Notes: generated by a model not told the origin, from the sequence alone. A DNA stretch of 64,000 nt from Streptomyces fructofermentans (GCF_014651055.1 NZ_BMWD01000005.1:266716-330715), one strand, 5' to 3'; counted from the stretch's first letter, positions 27,225-37,193 are shown. A program made the numbers and translations.

Positions 27225-28325
27225 ATGAACGGGGACCGGGTGGTGCCGAGGCGCGTCGCCGACCTCGCGCTCGCTGTCGTGATCGGCGCGATCGTGGTGG
27301 TCGCGGCGGCGTTCGACGCGGGCACGGAGCCTGCCGACCATGTGCTGATCGTGACCGGCTCCCTCGCGCTGGCCGCGTACCGCACCGCTCCGCGGGCCGT
27401 GCTCGCCGTCACCACCGCGGCCCTCACCGCACACGTGCTCCACGCGGACCCCGGCCCGGTGGCCGCGCTGCCGGTGGTCGGCGCCGTCCACACCGCGGCC
27501 CAGGCTGGGCATCGCGGCGTGGGCGCGGCCGCCGGCGCCGTGTTCCTCGGGGCGACACTCGTGGCGGGCCCCGCGACGCCCGGCACCGTCGAACGGACCG
27601 CGCTGCTCGCGGGCTGGTTCCTGTGCGCCGTCGTCACCGGTCTCGCGGGCCGCAACTGGCAGGCGTACCTGCGCCAGACGGAACAGCGCGCGCTGGAGGC
27701 CGAACGCACCCGCGAGGAGGCGGCCCTGCGCCGGGCCGGCGAGGAACGCCTGCGCATCGCGCGCGAGTTGCACGACTCGCTCACCCACAGCATCTCCATC
27801 GTGAAGCTCCAGGCGGGCGTCGCCGTCCATCTCGCGCGCAAACGCGGCGAGGAGGTGCCTCCCGCCCTGCTGGCCATCCAGGAGGCGGGCGGCGAGGCGA
27901 TGCGCGAACTGCGGGCCACCCTCGACGTGCTGCGCACCGACGAGCCGACGGGCACCCCGGCCCTCCTCGTCGAGCGGGCCCGGGCGGCGGGCCTCGCCGT
28001 GGGCCTGACCGTGACCGGCCGCGAGCGTCCGCTGACGGCGACCGTGGACCGCGCCGCGTACCGCATAGTCCAGGAGGCCCTCACGAACGCGGTACGGCAT
28101 GCGGGACACGCCAGCGTGGCCGTCCGACTGGACTACGAGGAAAGGGAGTTGGCGATCCGTGTCGACGACGACGGCGCGGCCGAACCGTCCCGTCCACCCG
28201 CCGAGGGCATCGGGCTCACGGGCATGCGCGAGCGCGTCGCGGCACTCGGCGGCACACTGCACGCGGCGCCACGTGCCGAGGGCGGCTTCTCCGTGCGGGC
28301 CCGGCTGCCGCTGGAGCACGCGTGA
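27225..28325 (+). CDS. NarL-type sensor histidine kinase
   Basis: A 366-residue membrane histidine kinase with four to five hydrophobic segments in the first 145 residues and no large extracellular domain, then a coiled region and a HisKA_3 dimerisation domain. The phosphoacceptor is His183 in ARELHDSLTHS. The ATP-binding domain has IVQEALTNAVRHA (N box), RVDDDGA and GIGLTGMRERVAALGG (G boxes). The stop overlaps the response regulator start (GTGA), showing coupled expression. Lack of a sensor domain suggests it senses the membrane or an intracellular cue. Confidence 0.9.
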   Translation: MNGDRVVPRRVADLALAVVIGAIVVVAAAFDAGTEPADHVLIVTGSLALAAYRTAPRAVLAVTTAALTAHVLHADPGPVAALPVVGAVHTAAQAGHRGVGAAAGAVFLGATLVAGPATPGTVERTALLAGWFLCAVVTGLAGRNWQAYLRQTEQRALEAERTREEAALRRAGEERLRIARELHDSLTHSISIVKLQAGVAVHLARKRGEEVPPALLAIQEAGGEAMRELRATLDVLRTDEPTGTPALLVERARAAGLAVGLTVTGRERPLTATVDRAAYRIVQEALTNAVRHAGHASVAVRLDYEERELAIRVDDDGAAEPSRPPAEGIGLTGMRERVAALGGTLHAAPRAEGGFSVRARLPLEHA

Positions 28326-28990
28326 TCAGGGTCGCGCTCGTCGACGACCAGGCCCTGATGCGCGCCGGATTCCGGGCCCTGCTGGAGGCGGAGGACGGCA
28401 TCGAGGTGGTCGGTGAGGCGGCCGACGGCGAACAGGGCCTCGCACTCGTGCGCGCGCACGTCCCCGACGTCGTCCTGATCGACGTCCAGATGCCGGTGAT
28501 GACGGGCATCGAGGCGACCCGGCGCATCGCGGCCGACCCCGCCCTGTCCGGGGTGCGGGTGGTGATGCTGACCAACTACGGCCTGGACGAGTACGTCTTC
28601 GAGGCGCTGCGGGCCGGTGCCTGCGGGTTCCTGCTCAAGGACACCGAACCCGCCGACCTGCTCCAGGCGATCGAGGTGGTCGCGCGCGGCGAGGCACTGC
28701 TGTCGCCGTCCGTCACCCGGACCCTGATCGGAGAGTTCGTGGCCCGGCCGCCGGACCGGGCGGACGCTCCCGGCCTCGAACACCTCACCCGCAGGGAACG
28801 CGAGGTCACCGCGCTCGCGGCCCGCGGCCTCACCAACGAGGAGATCGCCGCCCACATGGTCATCAGCCCCTTCACGGCCAAGACCCACGTCAGCCGCGCC
28901 ATGACCAAGCTCGGTGCCCGCGACCGCGCGCAACTGGTCGTCTTCGCCTACGAGTCGGGTCTCGTCGCGGCCCGGGAGCGCACGGAGTGA
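28322..28990 (+). CDS. NarL/LuxR-family response regulator
   Basis: A 222-residue response regulator. The receiver domain (1-120) has the acidic pair in VALVDDQ, phosphoacceptor Asp54 in VLIDVQMP, and Lys in FLLKDTEP; the C-terminal LuxR helix-turn-helix reads LTRREREVTALAARGLTNEEIAAHM with AKTHVSRAMTKLG. It is the cognate partner of the upstream kinase through a 4-bp overlap. Targets are unknown; the flanking AhpD-like and lipoprotein genes are candidates. Confidence 0.92.
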   Translation: MIRVALVDDQALMRAGFRALLEAEDGIEVVGEAADGEQGLALVRAHVPDVVLIDVQMPVMTGIEATRRIAADPALSGVRVVMLTNYGLDEYVFEALRAGACGFLLKDTEPADLLQAIEVVARGEALLSPSVTRTLIGEFVARPPDRADAPGLEHLTRREREVTALAARGLTNEEIAAHMVISPFTAKTHVSRAMTKLGARDRAQLVVFAYESGLVAARERTE

Positions 28991-29024
28991 CGACCCCGCG
29001 AAAGGCCCGTGTGATGATCGGCGT

Positions 29025-29654
29025 GTGATCGCGATACGCCCGAGACCACGCGCCGCCGCCGTCGTATGCCTCCTGCTGCTGGCGGTGAGCGGCTGCGGGC
29101 TCTCCGAGGAACTGGACCGGGAGCGCAACCCCGAGCGCCGACCCACCCCCACGCCCTCCCTCGCACCGCCCCCGATGGAGGTGCCGTCCCCTCCGCCCGA
29201 ACCGGCTCCCGGCGCCGATGTCCCCGTCCAGTCGGCACAGGGCTGCCCGCCGTCCGGACTGCGCTTCGCGGCGGACGAGGGCGACGCGGCCATGGGACTG
29301 CGCGCGATGGGACTCACCGTCACCAACTGCTCCGGCGACCCGGTCGAGGTGAACGGCCACCCCATGGTCACCGTGCTCGACGACGAGGGCGAACCCTTCC
29401 CCGAGGTCCGGACCGTCGAGGGCACGGACCGCGTCTCGATGGCCCCGGAGGACCCCGGGCCCGAACCGTTCACCCTCGCCCCCGGCGAGAGCGCGCACGC
29501 CGGCCTGTACTGGCGGATGCACGCCCAGTCCGGGGTGTACCTGGACGTCGCCCTCCGCAAGGGCGGAACCACCCAGACCATCCGTCCTCCCCAGCCGCTC
29601 GACATCGGCCCGGACAACGTGCTGGGGACCACCGCCTGGCAGCCCGCCGAGTAG
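29025..29654 (+). CDS. lipoprotein with DUF4232-like domain
   Basis: A 209-residue predicted lipoprotein. The signal runs RPRPRAAAVVCLLLLAVSGC, with Cys24 as the lipidated residue, followed by a Pro-rich linker (PTPTPSLAPPPMEVPSPPPEP) and a beta-rich domain with two cysteines (QGCPPSGLRF, TVTNCSGDPVEV), as in the actinomycete DUF4232 group. The function of that group is not known. GTG 29025 is 35 bp after the response regulator stop. Confidence 0.75.
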   Translation: MIAIRPRPRAAAVVCLLLLAVSGCGLSEELDRERNPERRPTPTPSLAPPPMEVPSPPPEPAPGADVPVQSAQGCPPSGLRFAADEGDAAMGLRAMGLTVTNCSGDPVEVNGHPMVTVLDDEGEPFPEVRTVEGTDRVSMAPEDPGPEPFTLAPGESAHAGLYWRMHAQSGVYLDVALRKGGTTQTIRPPQPLDIGPDNVLGTTAWQPAE

Positions 29655-29723
29655 CGGGCGCCCGGAGCCCGTACGACCGCCGCGCGGCCGCCGGACGCCG
29701 TTCCCGCAGTGAGGAGTTCACCC

Positions 29724-31622
29724 GTGTTCACCACCCGACCCACGCTCCAGGGCACCTTCGGCATGGTGTCCTCGACGCACTGGCTGGCCTCCCAGTCGGC
29801 GATGGCCGTCCTGGAGTCCGGGGGCAACGCCTACGACGCCGCGGTCGCCGCCGGATTCGTCCTGCACGTCGTCGAGCCGCACCTCAACGGCCCCGCGGGC
29901 GAGGTGCCGATCATCATCGCCCCCGCCGGCGGCGAGGTACGGGTGCTGTGCGGTCAGGGGGTCGCCCCGGCCGGCGCCACCGTCGCGAACTACCGGGCCC
30001 TGGGCCTGGACCTCGTCCCCGGCACCGGCCCCCTCGCGGCCGCCGTGCCCGGCGCCTTCGACGCGTGGATGCTGCTCCTGCGCGACTACGGCACGATGTC
30101 GCCGGCCGAGGTCCTCGCCCCCGCGATCGGGTACGCGCGGGACGGGCACCCGCCCGTGGAGGCCGTCGGAGCGACCGTCGAGACGGTGCGCGAGCTCTTC
30201 GAGACCGAGTGGACCTCCTCGGCCGAGGTGTACCTCTCGGACGGGCGCTCCCCGCGGCCGGGCGAACTGTTCCGCAACCCCGCGCTGGCCGCCACCTGGC
30301 AGCGGCTGGTCACCGAGGCCGCCGCCGCGGGCGACGACCGGGTGGCCCGGATCGAGGCCGCGCGGCGGATCTGGCGGACCGGCTTCGTCGCCGAGGCGCT
30401 CGTACGGCAGGCGGGCCGGCCCACGAGGGACACCAGCGGCGAACGCCACACCGGCCCGCTGTCGGCCGCCGACCTGGCCGGCTGGTCCGCCTCCTACGAG
30501 GCGCCCCTCACGTACGACTGGCGGGGCTGGACCCTCTGCAAGGCGGGCCCCTGGAGCCAGGGCCCCGTGCTCCTCCAGCAGTTGGCGCTGCTGCCGGACG
30601 AACTGCCCCGCCACGGGTCGGCCGAGTACACGCACCTGCTGATCGAGGGGTGCAAGCTCGCCATGGCCGACCGGGAGGCCTGGTACGGGGACGCCGCGGA
30701 GGTCCCGGTGGGGGAGTTGCTGTCGGCGGAGTACAACTCCGGTCGGCGCGCGCTGATCGGCGAGGAGGCCTCGTACGAGCTGCGGCCCGGGAGCCCCGGC
30801 GGGCGTACACCGCGGCTCAGCGCCCACGCGCGTGCCGTGGCCGCCGGGGAGGGCGGACCCGGCGCGCCCGCGGCGCCCGGTGCGGGCGAGCCCACCGTGG
30901 CGAGGACCGCGGGCGCGGACACCGCCGAGTTCCTCGCGGGGGAGTCCGCCGCCGCGGGCGCAGCGGCTCACGCGCGGTCGGGGGCGGGGGTGCCCGAGGT
31001 CTCGCCGGACGGCGCGACCCGCGGCGACACCTGCCACCTCGACATCGTCGACCGGTGGGGCAACATGGTCGCGGCCACGCCGAGCGGCGGCTGGCTCCAG
31101 TCCAACCCGGTCGTGCCCGAGCTGGGCTTCCCGCTCGGCACACGGCTCCAGATGGCCTGGCTGGAGGAGGGGCTGCCCAACTCCCTGACGCCGGGCCGCC
31201 GCCCCCGGACCACCCTGACCCCCTCGCTCGCCCTGCGGGACGGCGTACCGGTCATGGCCTTCGGTACCCCGGGCGGGGACCAGCAGGACCAGTGGCAGCT
31301 GCACTTCTTCCTGGCCGTCGCCCTGCGCGCGGAGGTACGGGGCGGGCCGGACCTCCAGGGCGCCGTCGACGCGCCGAACTGGCACAACGACAGCTTTCCC
31401 GGGTCCTTCCACCCCCGGGGGATGAGTCCGGGCAGCGTGACCGTCGAGTCCCGGACGGACCCGGAGGTCGTCGAGGAGCTGCGCCGCCGCGGCCACGACG
31501 TGCGGATCGGCGGGGCCTGGTCGGAGGGACGGCTCTGCGCGGTCGCCCGGGACCCGCGCACCGGAGTGCTGTCGGCGGCGGCGAACCCGCGGGGGATGCA
31601 GGGGTACGCCGTCGGCCGCTGA
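29724..31622 (+). CDS. gamma-glutamyltransferase family protein, cytosolic
   Basis: A 632-residue Ntn-hydrolase of the gamma-glutamyltransferase family without a signal peptide. The family start GMVSSTHWLASQSAMAVLESGGNAYDAAVAAGF is present. The cleavage site reads RGDTCHLDIVDRWGN: Thr436 is kept as nucleophile but the residue after it, Thr in the exported paralog, is Cys. The region before it (about 360-430) is a long Ala/Gly-rich insertion that may be a flexible processing loop. Members like this are often amidases for acylated or oxamic substrates rather than glutathione. GTG 29724 is chosen because GAGGAG lies 7 nt upstream. Confidence 0.82.
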   Translation: MFTTRPTLQGTFGMVSSTHWLASQSAMAVLESGGNAYDAAVAAGFVLHVVEPHLNGPAGEVPIIIAPAGGEVRVLCGQGVAPAGATVANYRALGLDLVPGTGPLAAAVPGAFDAWMLLLRDYGTMSPAEVLAPAIGYARDGHPPVEAVGATVETVRELFETEWTSSAEVYLSDGRSPRPGELFRNPALAATWQRLVTEAAAAGDDRVARIEAARRIWRTGFVAEALVRQAGRPTRDTSGERHTGPLSAADLAGWSASYEAPLTYDWRGWTLCKAGPWSQGPVLLQQLALLPDELPRHGSAEYTHLLIEGCKLAMADREAWYGDAAEVPVGELLSAEYNSGRRALIGEEASYELRPGSPGGRTPRLSAHARAVAAGEGGPGAPAAPGAGEPTVARTAGADTAEFLAGESAAAGAAAHARSGAGVPEVSPDGATRGDTCHLDIVDRWGNMVAATPSGGWLQSNPVVPELGFPLGTRLQMAWLEEGLPNSLTPGRRPRTTLTPSLALRDGVPVMAFGTPGGDQQDQWQLHFFLAVALRAEVRGGPDLQGAVDAPNWHNDSFPGSFHPRGMSPGSVTVESRTDPEVVEELRRRGHDVRIGGAWSEGRLCAVARDPRTGVLSAAANPRGMQGYAVGR

Positions 31623-31898
31623 CCCTCGGCGTGATCCTTGCGGTGATTCCGTGCGGGGGTGCAGGCGTGCGGGGGTTCCGGACCGTGGGCCGTTGCGCCG
31701 GGTCCGACCGGGGTCTCCGAGCTGTCCTCCCCGGAGCCGTCGCCCGGTGCGGTCGTTCCCGGGGCCCGGGCCGAACCCCGGAACGGCCGGGGTCCCGGGC
31801 GCCGCCCGGAACGTGTCCGCACCGGTTGTTCACGGCGATTCCACCCGGGATGCACCGGCCGGGCGGGGATTGTCAGAGGCGCGTGCTCTCATGGAGGC

Positions 31899-32744
31899 AT
31901 GATCAAGGACATCGAAACCATCGACGAGTTTCTCGCACGGGGCACCACCGACGTGGAACAAGCGGTCCGCGAGGCCGCGGCGCTGGAGATCATGCCGCGC
32001 TTCCGGCAGCTCGCGGCACACGAGATCGACGAGAAGTCCGGCCCCCACGACCTGGTCACGGACGCCGACCGCAATGCCGAGGCGTATCTCACCGAGGCCC
32101 TCGGCAAGCTGCTGCCGGGCTCGGTCGTCGTGGGCGAGGAGGCGGTCCACGCGGACCCCGCCACCTACGAGGCGATAAAGGGCGACGCACCGGTCTGGAT
32201 CGTGGACCCGGTCGACGGCACCCGCCAGTTCGTCCACGGCGACTCCGGCTTCTGCACCCTGGTCGCGCTCGCGCAGGGCGGAGTCGTCCGCGCCTCCTGG
32301 ACGTACGCACCGGCCCGCGACCAGTTCGCCGTCGCCGTGCGCGGGCGGGGCGCCACCCTCGACGGACAGCCCCTGCGCTCCGGCACGCCCGATCCGGGCC
32401 GCGCGCTCGACGTGGCCACGTCCCACCCGGACTACACGACGGACGAGCAGAAGCGCGCCCTGCTGGGCCTGTGGACGCAGGGTGTCGCCCCGCGCCCCTG
32501 CGGATCGGCCGGACTGGAGTATCTGGCCGTCGCGCGCGGCGAGTTGTCGGCGACCGCCTTCTCCTGGGAGGCGGCGTGGGACCACGCGGCGGGGTTGCTG
32601 CTGGTCGAGGAGGCGGGTGGCGCGCACCTGACGCTCACCGGTGAACCGTTCCGCATAACCGGCGGCAACACGCTTCCCTTCACGGCCGCCCGGGACGAGG
32701 CCACTGCCCGCCGCCTGGTGGGACTGCTGTCCGGAGCCGGCTGA
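31899..32744 (+). CDS. inositol monophosphatase family phosphatase (possibly histidinol-phosphatase, HisN-like)
   Basis: A 281-residue Mg-dependent phosphatase of the IMPase superfamily. The metal motifs are VVGEEAVHADP, WIVDPVDGTRQFVHG and WEAAWDHAAGLLLVEEAGG, in normal order and spacing. Actinomycete members dephosphorylate inositol phosphate, fructose-1,6-bisphosphate or histidinol phosphate; the sequence does not decide. GGAGG lies just before ATG 31899. It is a stand-alone gene between the GGT homolog and a low-complexity region. Confidence 0.85.
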   Translation: MIKDIETIDEFLARGTTDVEQAVREAAALEIMPRFRQLAAHEIDEKSGPHDLVTDADRNAEAYLTEALGKLLPGSVVVGEEAVHADPATYEAIKGDAPVWIVDPVDGTRQFVHGDSGFCTLVALAQGGVVRASWTYAPARDQFAVAVRGRGATLDGQPLRSGTPDPGRALDVATSHPDYTTDEQKRALLGLWTQGVAPRPCGSAGLEYLAVARGELSATAFSWEAAWDHAAGLLLVEEAGGAHLTLTGEPFRITGGNTLPFTAARDEATARRLVGLLSGAG

Positions 32745-33048
32745 CGGGCCCGCCCCCGCCCGGACCGCGCCACCCTCCGGCACGGCACGGCATGGGGCGG
32801 GGCGGGGCGGGGCGGCACCGGCGGGGCGGGGCGCACGGCGCACGGCGCGGGGCGCGGGGTCCGCTCGGGCCGTCCGCCCGGACCCTGCGATCGGGCCGTC
32901 CGCCCGGATCGTCCGTGCGGGCCGTGCGGGCCGTGCGGGTCGTGCGGGCGTCGGTGCGGGGGGACCGGTCGCCGCCCTCCCCCCGGGACCGCCGGAGGCC
33001 CGGCATATCCTGAACCCAGTGGCCGCCGGCTGACGAAGGAGTCCGAAG
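32745..33048. repeat. GC-only low-complexity intergenic region with short tandem repeats
   Basis: No gene seen. It contains four GGGGC units (32794-32813), four 9-bp units CCGTGCGGG (32913-32948, last one with a single change), and two copies of CGGGCCGTCCGCCCGGA around 32867 and 32892. At its end TATCCT (33006-33011) may be the -10 box of the flavoprotein gene. Confidence 0.6.
33006..33011 (+). promoter_or_regulatory. possible -10 element of the flavoprotein gene
   Basis: TATCCT fits TANNNT and is the only AT-containing hexamer in a GC-only stretch. No -35 is visible. The leader would be about 30 nt with GAAGGAG before GTG 33049. Confidence 0.4.
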
Positions 33049-34467
33049 GTGCCGTCGATGCTCGATGCCGTCGTGGTGGGTGCGGGGCCGAACGGACTGA
33101 CGGCCGCCGTGGAGCTGGCCCGCCGGGGCTTCTCCGTGGCCGTCTTCGAGGCGCGCGACACGGTCGGGGGAGGCGCCCGCACCGAGGAGCTGACCCTGCC
33201 CGGCTTCCGTCACGACCCCTGCGCGGCGGCCCATCCGCTGGGCGTCAACTCGCCCGCGTTCCGGTCCATGCCCCTCGATCGGTACGGCCTGGAGTGGCTG
33301 CAGCCGGAACTGCCCATGGCGCACCCGTTCCCCGACGGCACGGCGGCCGTCCTGGCGCGGTCCGTGGCCGAGACGGCGGCCTCGTTCGGACCGCGCGACG
33401 CGGGCGCCTACCGCAGGCTCGTCGAACCCTTCACGCACAACTGGGACACCCTGCTGCGGGACTTCATGTCGCTGCCGCGCACCGCGCTGCCCCGGGACCC
33501 GGTCACCCTCGCCCGCTTCGGCCTGGTGGGTCTGCCGCCCTCCACGTGGCTGATGCGCCGGTTCCGGGACGAGCGGGCGAAAACCCTGTTCGCGGGGCTC
33601 GTCGCCCATGTCATCTCCCCGCTCGACGGCCTCGCCAGCGGCGCGGTCGGCCTCGTCTTCGCGCTCGCGGCCCACGCGCGCGGCTGGCCAGTGGCACGCG
33701 GCGGCTCCCAGTCGATCTCCGACGCGCTCACGGCGTACCTGAAGGACCTCGGCGGCGCGGTCCACACCGACTACGAGGTCAAGCGCCTCGACGACCTGCC
33801 GCCGGCGCGCGCCTACGTCTTCGACACCTCGCCGACCGCCCTGAGCCGGATCGCGGGCTTCGGCCGGTACTACGAGCGGTACCGGTACGGGGCGGGCGTC
33901 TTCAAGATCGATTACGCGCTGGACGGTCCCGTGCCGTGGACCGCGAAGGAGGCCCGCGTCGCGGGCACCGTGCAGATCGGGGCGGACAGCACGGAGATCG
34001 GGGCCGCCCTGAACGCCGTGGCCAGGGAGGGGCGGGCCCCCGAGCGGCCGTTCCTGATCACCGTGCAGCCCGGTGTCGTGGACCCCTCCAGGGCGCCGGA
34101 CGGCAAGCAGGTGTTCTGGGTCTACGGCCATGTGCCGAACGGCTGGACGGGAGACCTCACGGACGCCGTGGAGCGCCAGTTGGAGCGGTTCGCGCCCGGC
34201 TTCCGGGACCGGGTGCTCGCCCGCGCGACGGCGGGCCCGCCCGAACTGGCCGTCCGCAACGCCAACTACGTGGGCGGGGACATCGCCTGCGGGGCGACCA
34301 GAGGACTCCAGCTGCTGCTGCGGCCCAGGTTGACGCTGTCGCCGTACACGACTCCGCACCCGGCTGTGTTCATCTGCTCCTCGGCCACTCCGCCGGGCCC
34401 CGGGGTGCACGGCATGTCGGGGCACAACGCGGCGAAGGCCGTGTGGAGGAGGCTCCGCCAGACATGA
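33049..34467 (+). CDS. FAD-dependent phytoene-desaturase-like oxidoreductase
   Basis: A 472-residue flavoprotein with an N-terminal dinucleotide-binding motif ([20 protein letters not shown], then Glu of [16 protein letters not shown]) and the CrtI/NAD(P)-flavin amine-oxidase-like architecture, including [14 protein letters not shown] and the C-terminal FAD contact region [13 protein letters not shown]. No carotenoid genes are close, so desaturation of a carotenoid is not implied; many such proteins are uncharacterised COG1233 members. GAAGGAG lies 7 nt before GTG 33049. The end overlaps the macrodomain gene by 4 bp (ATGA). Confidence 0.8.
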   Translation: MPSMLDAVVVGAGPNGLTAAVELARRGFSVAVFEARDTVGGGARTEELTLPGFRHDPCAAAHPLGVNSPAFRSMPLDRYGLEWLQPELPMAHPFPDGTAAVLARSVAETAASFGPRDAGAYRRLVEPFTHNWDTLLRDFMSLPRTALPRDPVTLARFGLVGLPPSTWLMRRFRDERAKTLFAGLVAHVISPLDGLASGAVGLVFALAAHARGWPVARGGSQSISDALTAYLKDLGGAVHTDYEVKRLDDLPPARAYVFDTSPTALSRIAGFGRYYERYRYGAGVFKIDYALDGPVPWTAKEARVAGTVQIGADSTEIGAALNAVAREGRAPERPFLITVQPGVVDPSRAPDGKQVFWVYGHVPNGWTGDLTDAVERQLERFAPGFRDRVLARATAGPPELAVRNANYVGGDIACGATRGLQLLLRPRLTLSPYTTPHPAVFICSSATPPGPGVHGMSGHNAAKAVWRRLRQT

Positions 34468-34976
34468 CAGTCATCGAACTCGTCCAGGGCGACATCACAC
34501 GGCAGAGCGTGGACGCCGTCGTGAACGCCGCCAACTCCTCGCTGCTGGGCGGCGGGGGCGTGGACGGCGCCATCCACCGGCGCGGCGGCCCCGAGATCCT
34601 CGACGCCTGCAGGGACCTGCGGGCCTCGCACTACGGCAAGGGGCTGCGCACCGGGCAGGCCGTGGCCACCACGGCCGGACGGCTCGACGCGCGCTGGGTG
34701 ATCCACACGGTCGGACCCGTGTGGTCCGCGACCGAGGACCGCTCCGGGCTGCTCGCCTCCTGCTACGAGCAGTCCCTGAGGGTCGCCGCCGAACTCGGCG
34801 CGCGGACCGTCGCGTTCCCCGCGATCTCCACGGGCATCTACGGATGGCCACTCGACGACGGGGCCCGTATCGCCGTGCGGACCGTGCGGGAGAGCGCGGG
34901 GGCCGCGATCGACGTGGTGCGGTTCGTGCTCTTCGACGAGACGGCGTACGGGGCGTTCGCGGCGCAGGCCGGCTGA
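34464..34976 (+). CDS. macrodomain protein, O-acetyl-ADP-ribose deacetylase type
   Basis: A 170-residue single macrodomain of the MacroD/YmdB class. Key features are [19 protein letters not shown] (ADP-ribose adenine and ribose contacts), [14 protein letters not shown] (catalytic loop) and [11 protein letters not shown] (diphosphate loop). Such proteins hydrolyse O-acetyl-ADP-ribose or remove mono-ADP-ribose from Asp/Glu. Translation is coupled to the flavoprotein through ATGA. A sirtuin gene, whose product O-acetyl-ADP-ribose is the macrodomain substrate, lies 2.8 kb away. Confidence 0.9.
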   Translation: MTVIELVQGDITRQSVDAVVNAANSSLLGGGGVDGAIHRRGGPEILDACRDLRASHYGKGLRTGQAVATTAGRLDARWVIHTVGPVWSATEDRSGLLASCYEQSLRVAAELGARTVAFPAISTGIYGWPLDDGARIAVRTVRESAGAAIDVVRFVLFDETAYGAFAAQAG

Positions 34977-35687
34977 CGCCGCCGCGAGCGCGGGCCCGCC
35001 GCCGTCCGGCCGGTGCGGCCGAGAACACGGCCGCGCGCGAGGATGCCGGCGGGTACGCGAGCTCGGGCCCGCCCCGGAGCCCGGGGCGCCCGGCCTCCGC
35101 TCCGGCCCCGCCACCACCGCCTGCGCACCGGTCGGCTTCCGGCCGGCCTCCGCTCCGGCCTCCGCTCTGGCCCCCTCGCCACCGCCTGCGTACCGGTCGG
35201 CTTCCGGCCGGCCTCCGCTCCGGCCCCCTCGCCACCGGCTGCGTACCGGTCGGCTGCTGCACGGACCCGGACCTGCCACTTCCGGCTCGCGGTCCGGTGG
35301 CCTCGGGAGCACGCCCCCGGCGGCCCTCGGCGCCCTCGGCGCACCGGCGGCCCTCGGCGCACCGGCGTCCCCGGCGCACCGGCCCCCGGCCCCCGGCGCA
35401 CCGGCCCCCGGCGCTGCGCGCCCGAGCACGTCGCCCCCACCGGCAGCCCGACGGCAGGTGGCGGCAGCCCGACGGCAGCCGACGGCAGGTGGCGGCAGCC
35501 GACGGCAGGGGCGCGGCAGTGCGGCGGCACAACGGCGAGGGCCGCTGTCGTGCCGGGAGTCGTCGAGGGGCGGTGCGGCCGCCCACCGGCACCCCACCCG
35601 CCGCCCCACCGGCACCCCACCGGCCGCCCCCGGGACTCCCCGAGGCAGATGTCGCATTCTCGCCAGCCGAGGCCATGACCATGGCGG
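34977..35687. repeat. 711-bp GC-rich repeat island without a supported gene
   Basis: Three imperfect tandem copies of a 50-65-bp unit start at 35091, 35144 and 35209, each beginning CGGCCTCCGCTC and ending near ACCGGTCGGCT. They are followed by repeated GGCGCACCGGC units (about 35325-35415), by repeats of GACGGCAGGTGGCGGCAGCC type (about 35450-35515), and by CACCGGCACCCCACC repeats (about 35585-35630). Open frames here are proline/arginine repeats without ribosome binding sites. The Ada-AlkA gene promoter must lie at its right end but is not recognisable. Confidence 0.7.
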
Positions 35688-37193
35688 ATGCTGGAAGGCA
35701 TGCAGAACGGGATGCACACCGACACCGAGCGTTGCGTGCGCGCCGTCCAGTCCAAGGACGGCCGCTTCGACGGATGGTTCTTCACGGCGGTCCTGACCAC
35801 GCGGATCTACTGCCGTCCCAGTTGCCCCGTCGTGCCGCCCAAGCCGCAGAACATGACCTTCCACCCGAGCGCCGCCGCCTGCCAGCAGGCCGGCTTCCGG
35901 GCCTGCAAGCGGTGCCGCCCCGACACCAGCCCCGGATCGCCCGAGTGGAACCGCCGCGCCGACCTCGTGGCCCGCGCGATGCGGCTGATCGCCGACGGAG
36001 TGGTGGACCGCGAGGGCGTACCGGGACTCGCCTCCCGCCTCGGCTACAGCACCCGGCAGATCGAACGCCAGCTGCTGGCCGAACTGGGCGCCGGCCCGCT
36101 CGCCCTCGCCCGTGCCCAGCGGGCCCAGACCGCCCGCCTGCTCATCGAGACGACACGGCTCCCGATGGCCGAGATCGCCTTCGCGGCGGGCTTCTCCTCC
36201 ATCCGCACGTTCAACGACACGGTCCGCGAGGTCTTCGCCCTGTCTCCGGGCGAACTGCGCACGCGGGTGCCCGGCGGGTCCGCGCCGACCGCCACCCCGG
36301 GGGTGCTGGCCCTGCGGCTCCCGTTCCGTGCCCCGCTCAACCCCGACAACCTCTTCGGTCACCTCGCCGCCACGGCTGTGCCCGGCGTAGAGGAGTGGCG
36401 GGACGGCGCCTACCGGCGCACCCTGCGGCTGCCGTACGGCCACGGAGTCGTCGCCCTCACCCCCATGCCCGACCACATCGGCTGCCGGCTCACCCTCAGC
36501 GACATGCGCGACCTGACCGTGGCCATCAGCCGCTGCCGCCGCATGCTCGACCTGGACGCCGACCCCGTGGCGGTCGACGGGCAACTGCGCACGGACCCCC
36601 TGCTCGCCCCGCTCGTCGACAGGGCGCCGGGACGCCGGGTGCCGCGCACGGTCGACGAGGCCGAGTTCGCCGTACGGGCCGTCCTGGGCCAGCAGGTCTC
36701 CACCGCAGCGGCCCGTACGCACGCCGGCCGCCTGGTCACCGCGCACGGTGAGACGGTCGACGACCCCGAGGGCGGTCTCACCCACCTCTTCCCGTCGGTC
36801 GAGGCGCTCGCCGCGCTCGACCCCGCGGCGCTGGCGATGCCCGCCACCCGCCGGGCGACCCTCACCACGCTCGTGGGCCGGCTCGCCGACGGAACCCTGC
36901 ACCTGGGCGTCGAGAGCGACTGGGAGGAGAGCCGGGCCCGGCTGCTCGCACTGCCCGGGTTCGGACCCTGGACCGTCGAGGCCGTCGCCATGCGAGCCCT
37001 GGGCGACCCCGACGCCTTCCTGCCCACCGACCTCGGAGTCCGACGCACGGCCAGGGAACTGGGCCTGCCGTCCACGCCCGCCGCGCTCACGGCCCGCGCC
37101 GCCCAGTGGCGGCCCTGGCGCGCCTACGCGGTCCAGTACCTCTGGGCGACCGACAACCATCCGATCAACCACCTGCCGGGAGAACCCCGTTGA
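35688..37193 (+). CDS. alkA: Ada-AlkA fusion: methylphosphotriester sensor, AraC-type DNA-binding domain and 3-methyladenine DNA glycosylase II
   Basis: A 501-residue three-part protein. Residues 10-85 are an Ada N-terminal zinc domain with all four cysteines (Cys42, Cys46, Cys73, Cys76) in IYCRPSCPV and CKRCRPD, which accepts methyl groups from phosphotriesters. About 90-200 is an AraC-type helix-turn-helix (GLASRLGYSTRQIERQL, MAEIAFAAGFSSIRTFNDTV). About 205-495 is an AlkA glycosylase with the helix-hairpin-helix LPGFGPWTVEAVAMRAL and catalytic Asp448 in PTDLGVRR. It senses alkylation, can activate its own operon and excises alkylated purines. ATGs at 35700 and 35709 are possible alternative starts. 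Confidence 0.92.
   Translation: MLEGMQNGMHTDTERCVRAVQSKDGRFDGWFFTAVLTTRIYCRPSCPVVPPKPQNMTFHPSAAACQQAGFRACKRCRPDTSPGSPEWNRRADLVARAMRLIADGVVDREGVPGLASRLGYSTRQIERQLLAELGAGPLALARAQRAQTARLLIETTRLPMAEIAFAAGFSSIRTFNDTVREVFALSPGELRTRVPGGSAPTATPGVLALRLPFRAPLNPDNLFGHLAATAVPGVEEWRDGAYRRTLRLPYGHGVVALTPMPDHIGCRLTLSDMRDLTVAISRCRRMLDLDADPVAVDGQLRTDPLLAPLVDRAPGRRVPRTVDEAEFAVRAVLGQQVSTAAARTHAGRLVTAHGETVDDPEGGLTHLFPSVEALAALDPAALAMPATRRATLTTLVGRLADGTLHLGVESDWEESRARLLALPGFGPWTVEAVAMRALGDPDAFLPTDLGVRRTARELGLPSTPAALTARAAQWRPWRAYAVQYLWATDNHPINHLPGEPR

Noticed and set aside
29066..32644. A 1192-codon open frame on the + strand overlapping several genes
   Set aside because: It runs out of frame through the lipoprotein, the GGT homolog and the phosphatase, all of which have family motifs. 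Its residues are Arg/Gly/Pro/Ala rich, as expected for a shadow frame in high-GC DNA.
33049..34467. A carotenoid biosynthetic gene cluster, suggested by the CrtI-like flavoprotein
   Set aside because: No phytoene synthase, GGPP synthase or cyclase lies nearby; the protein is coupled to a macrodomain gene instead.
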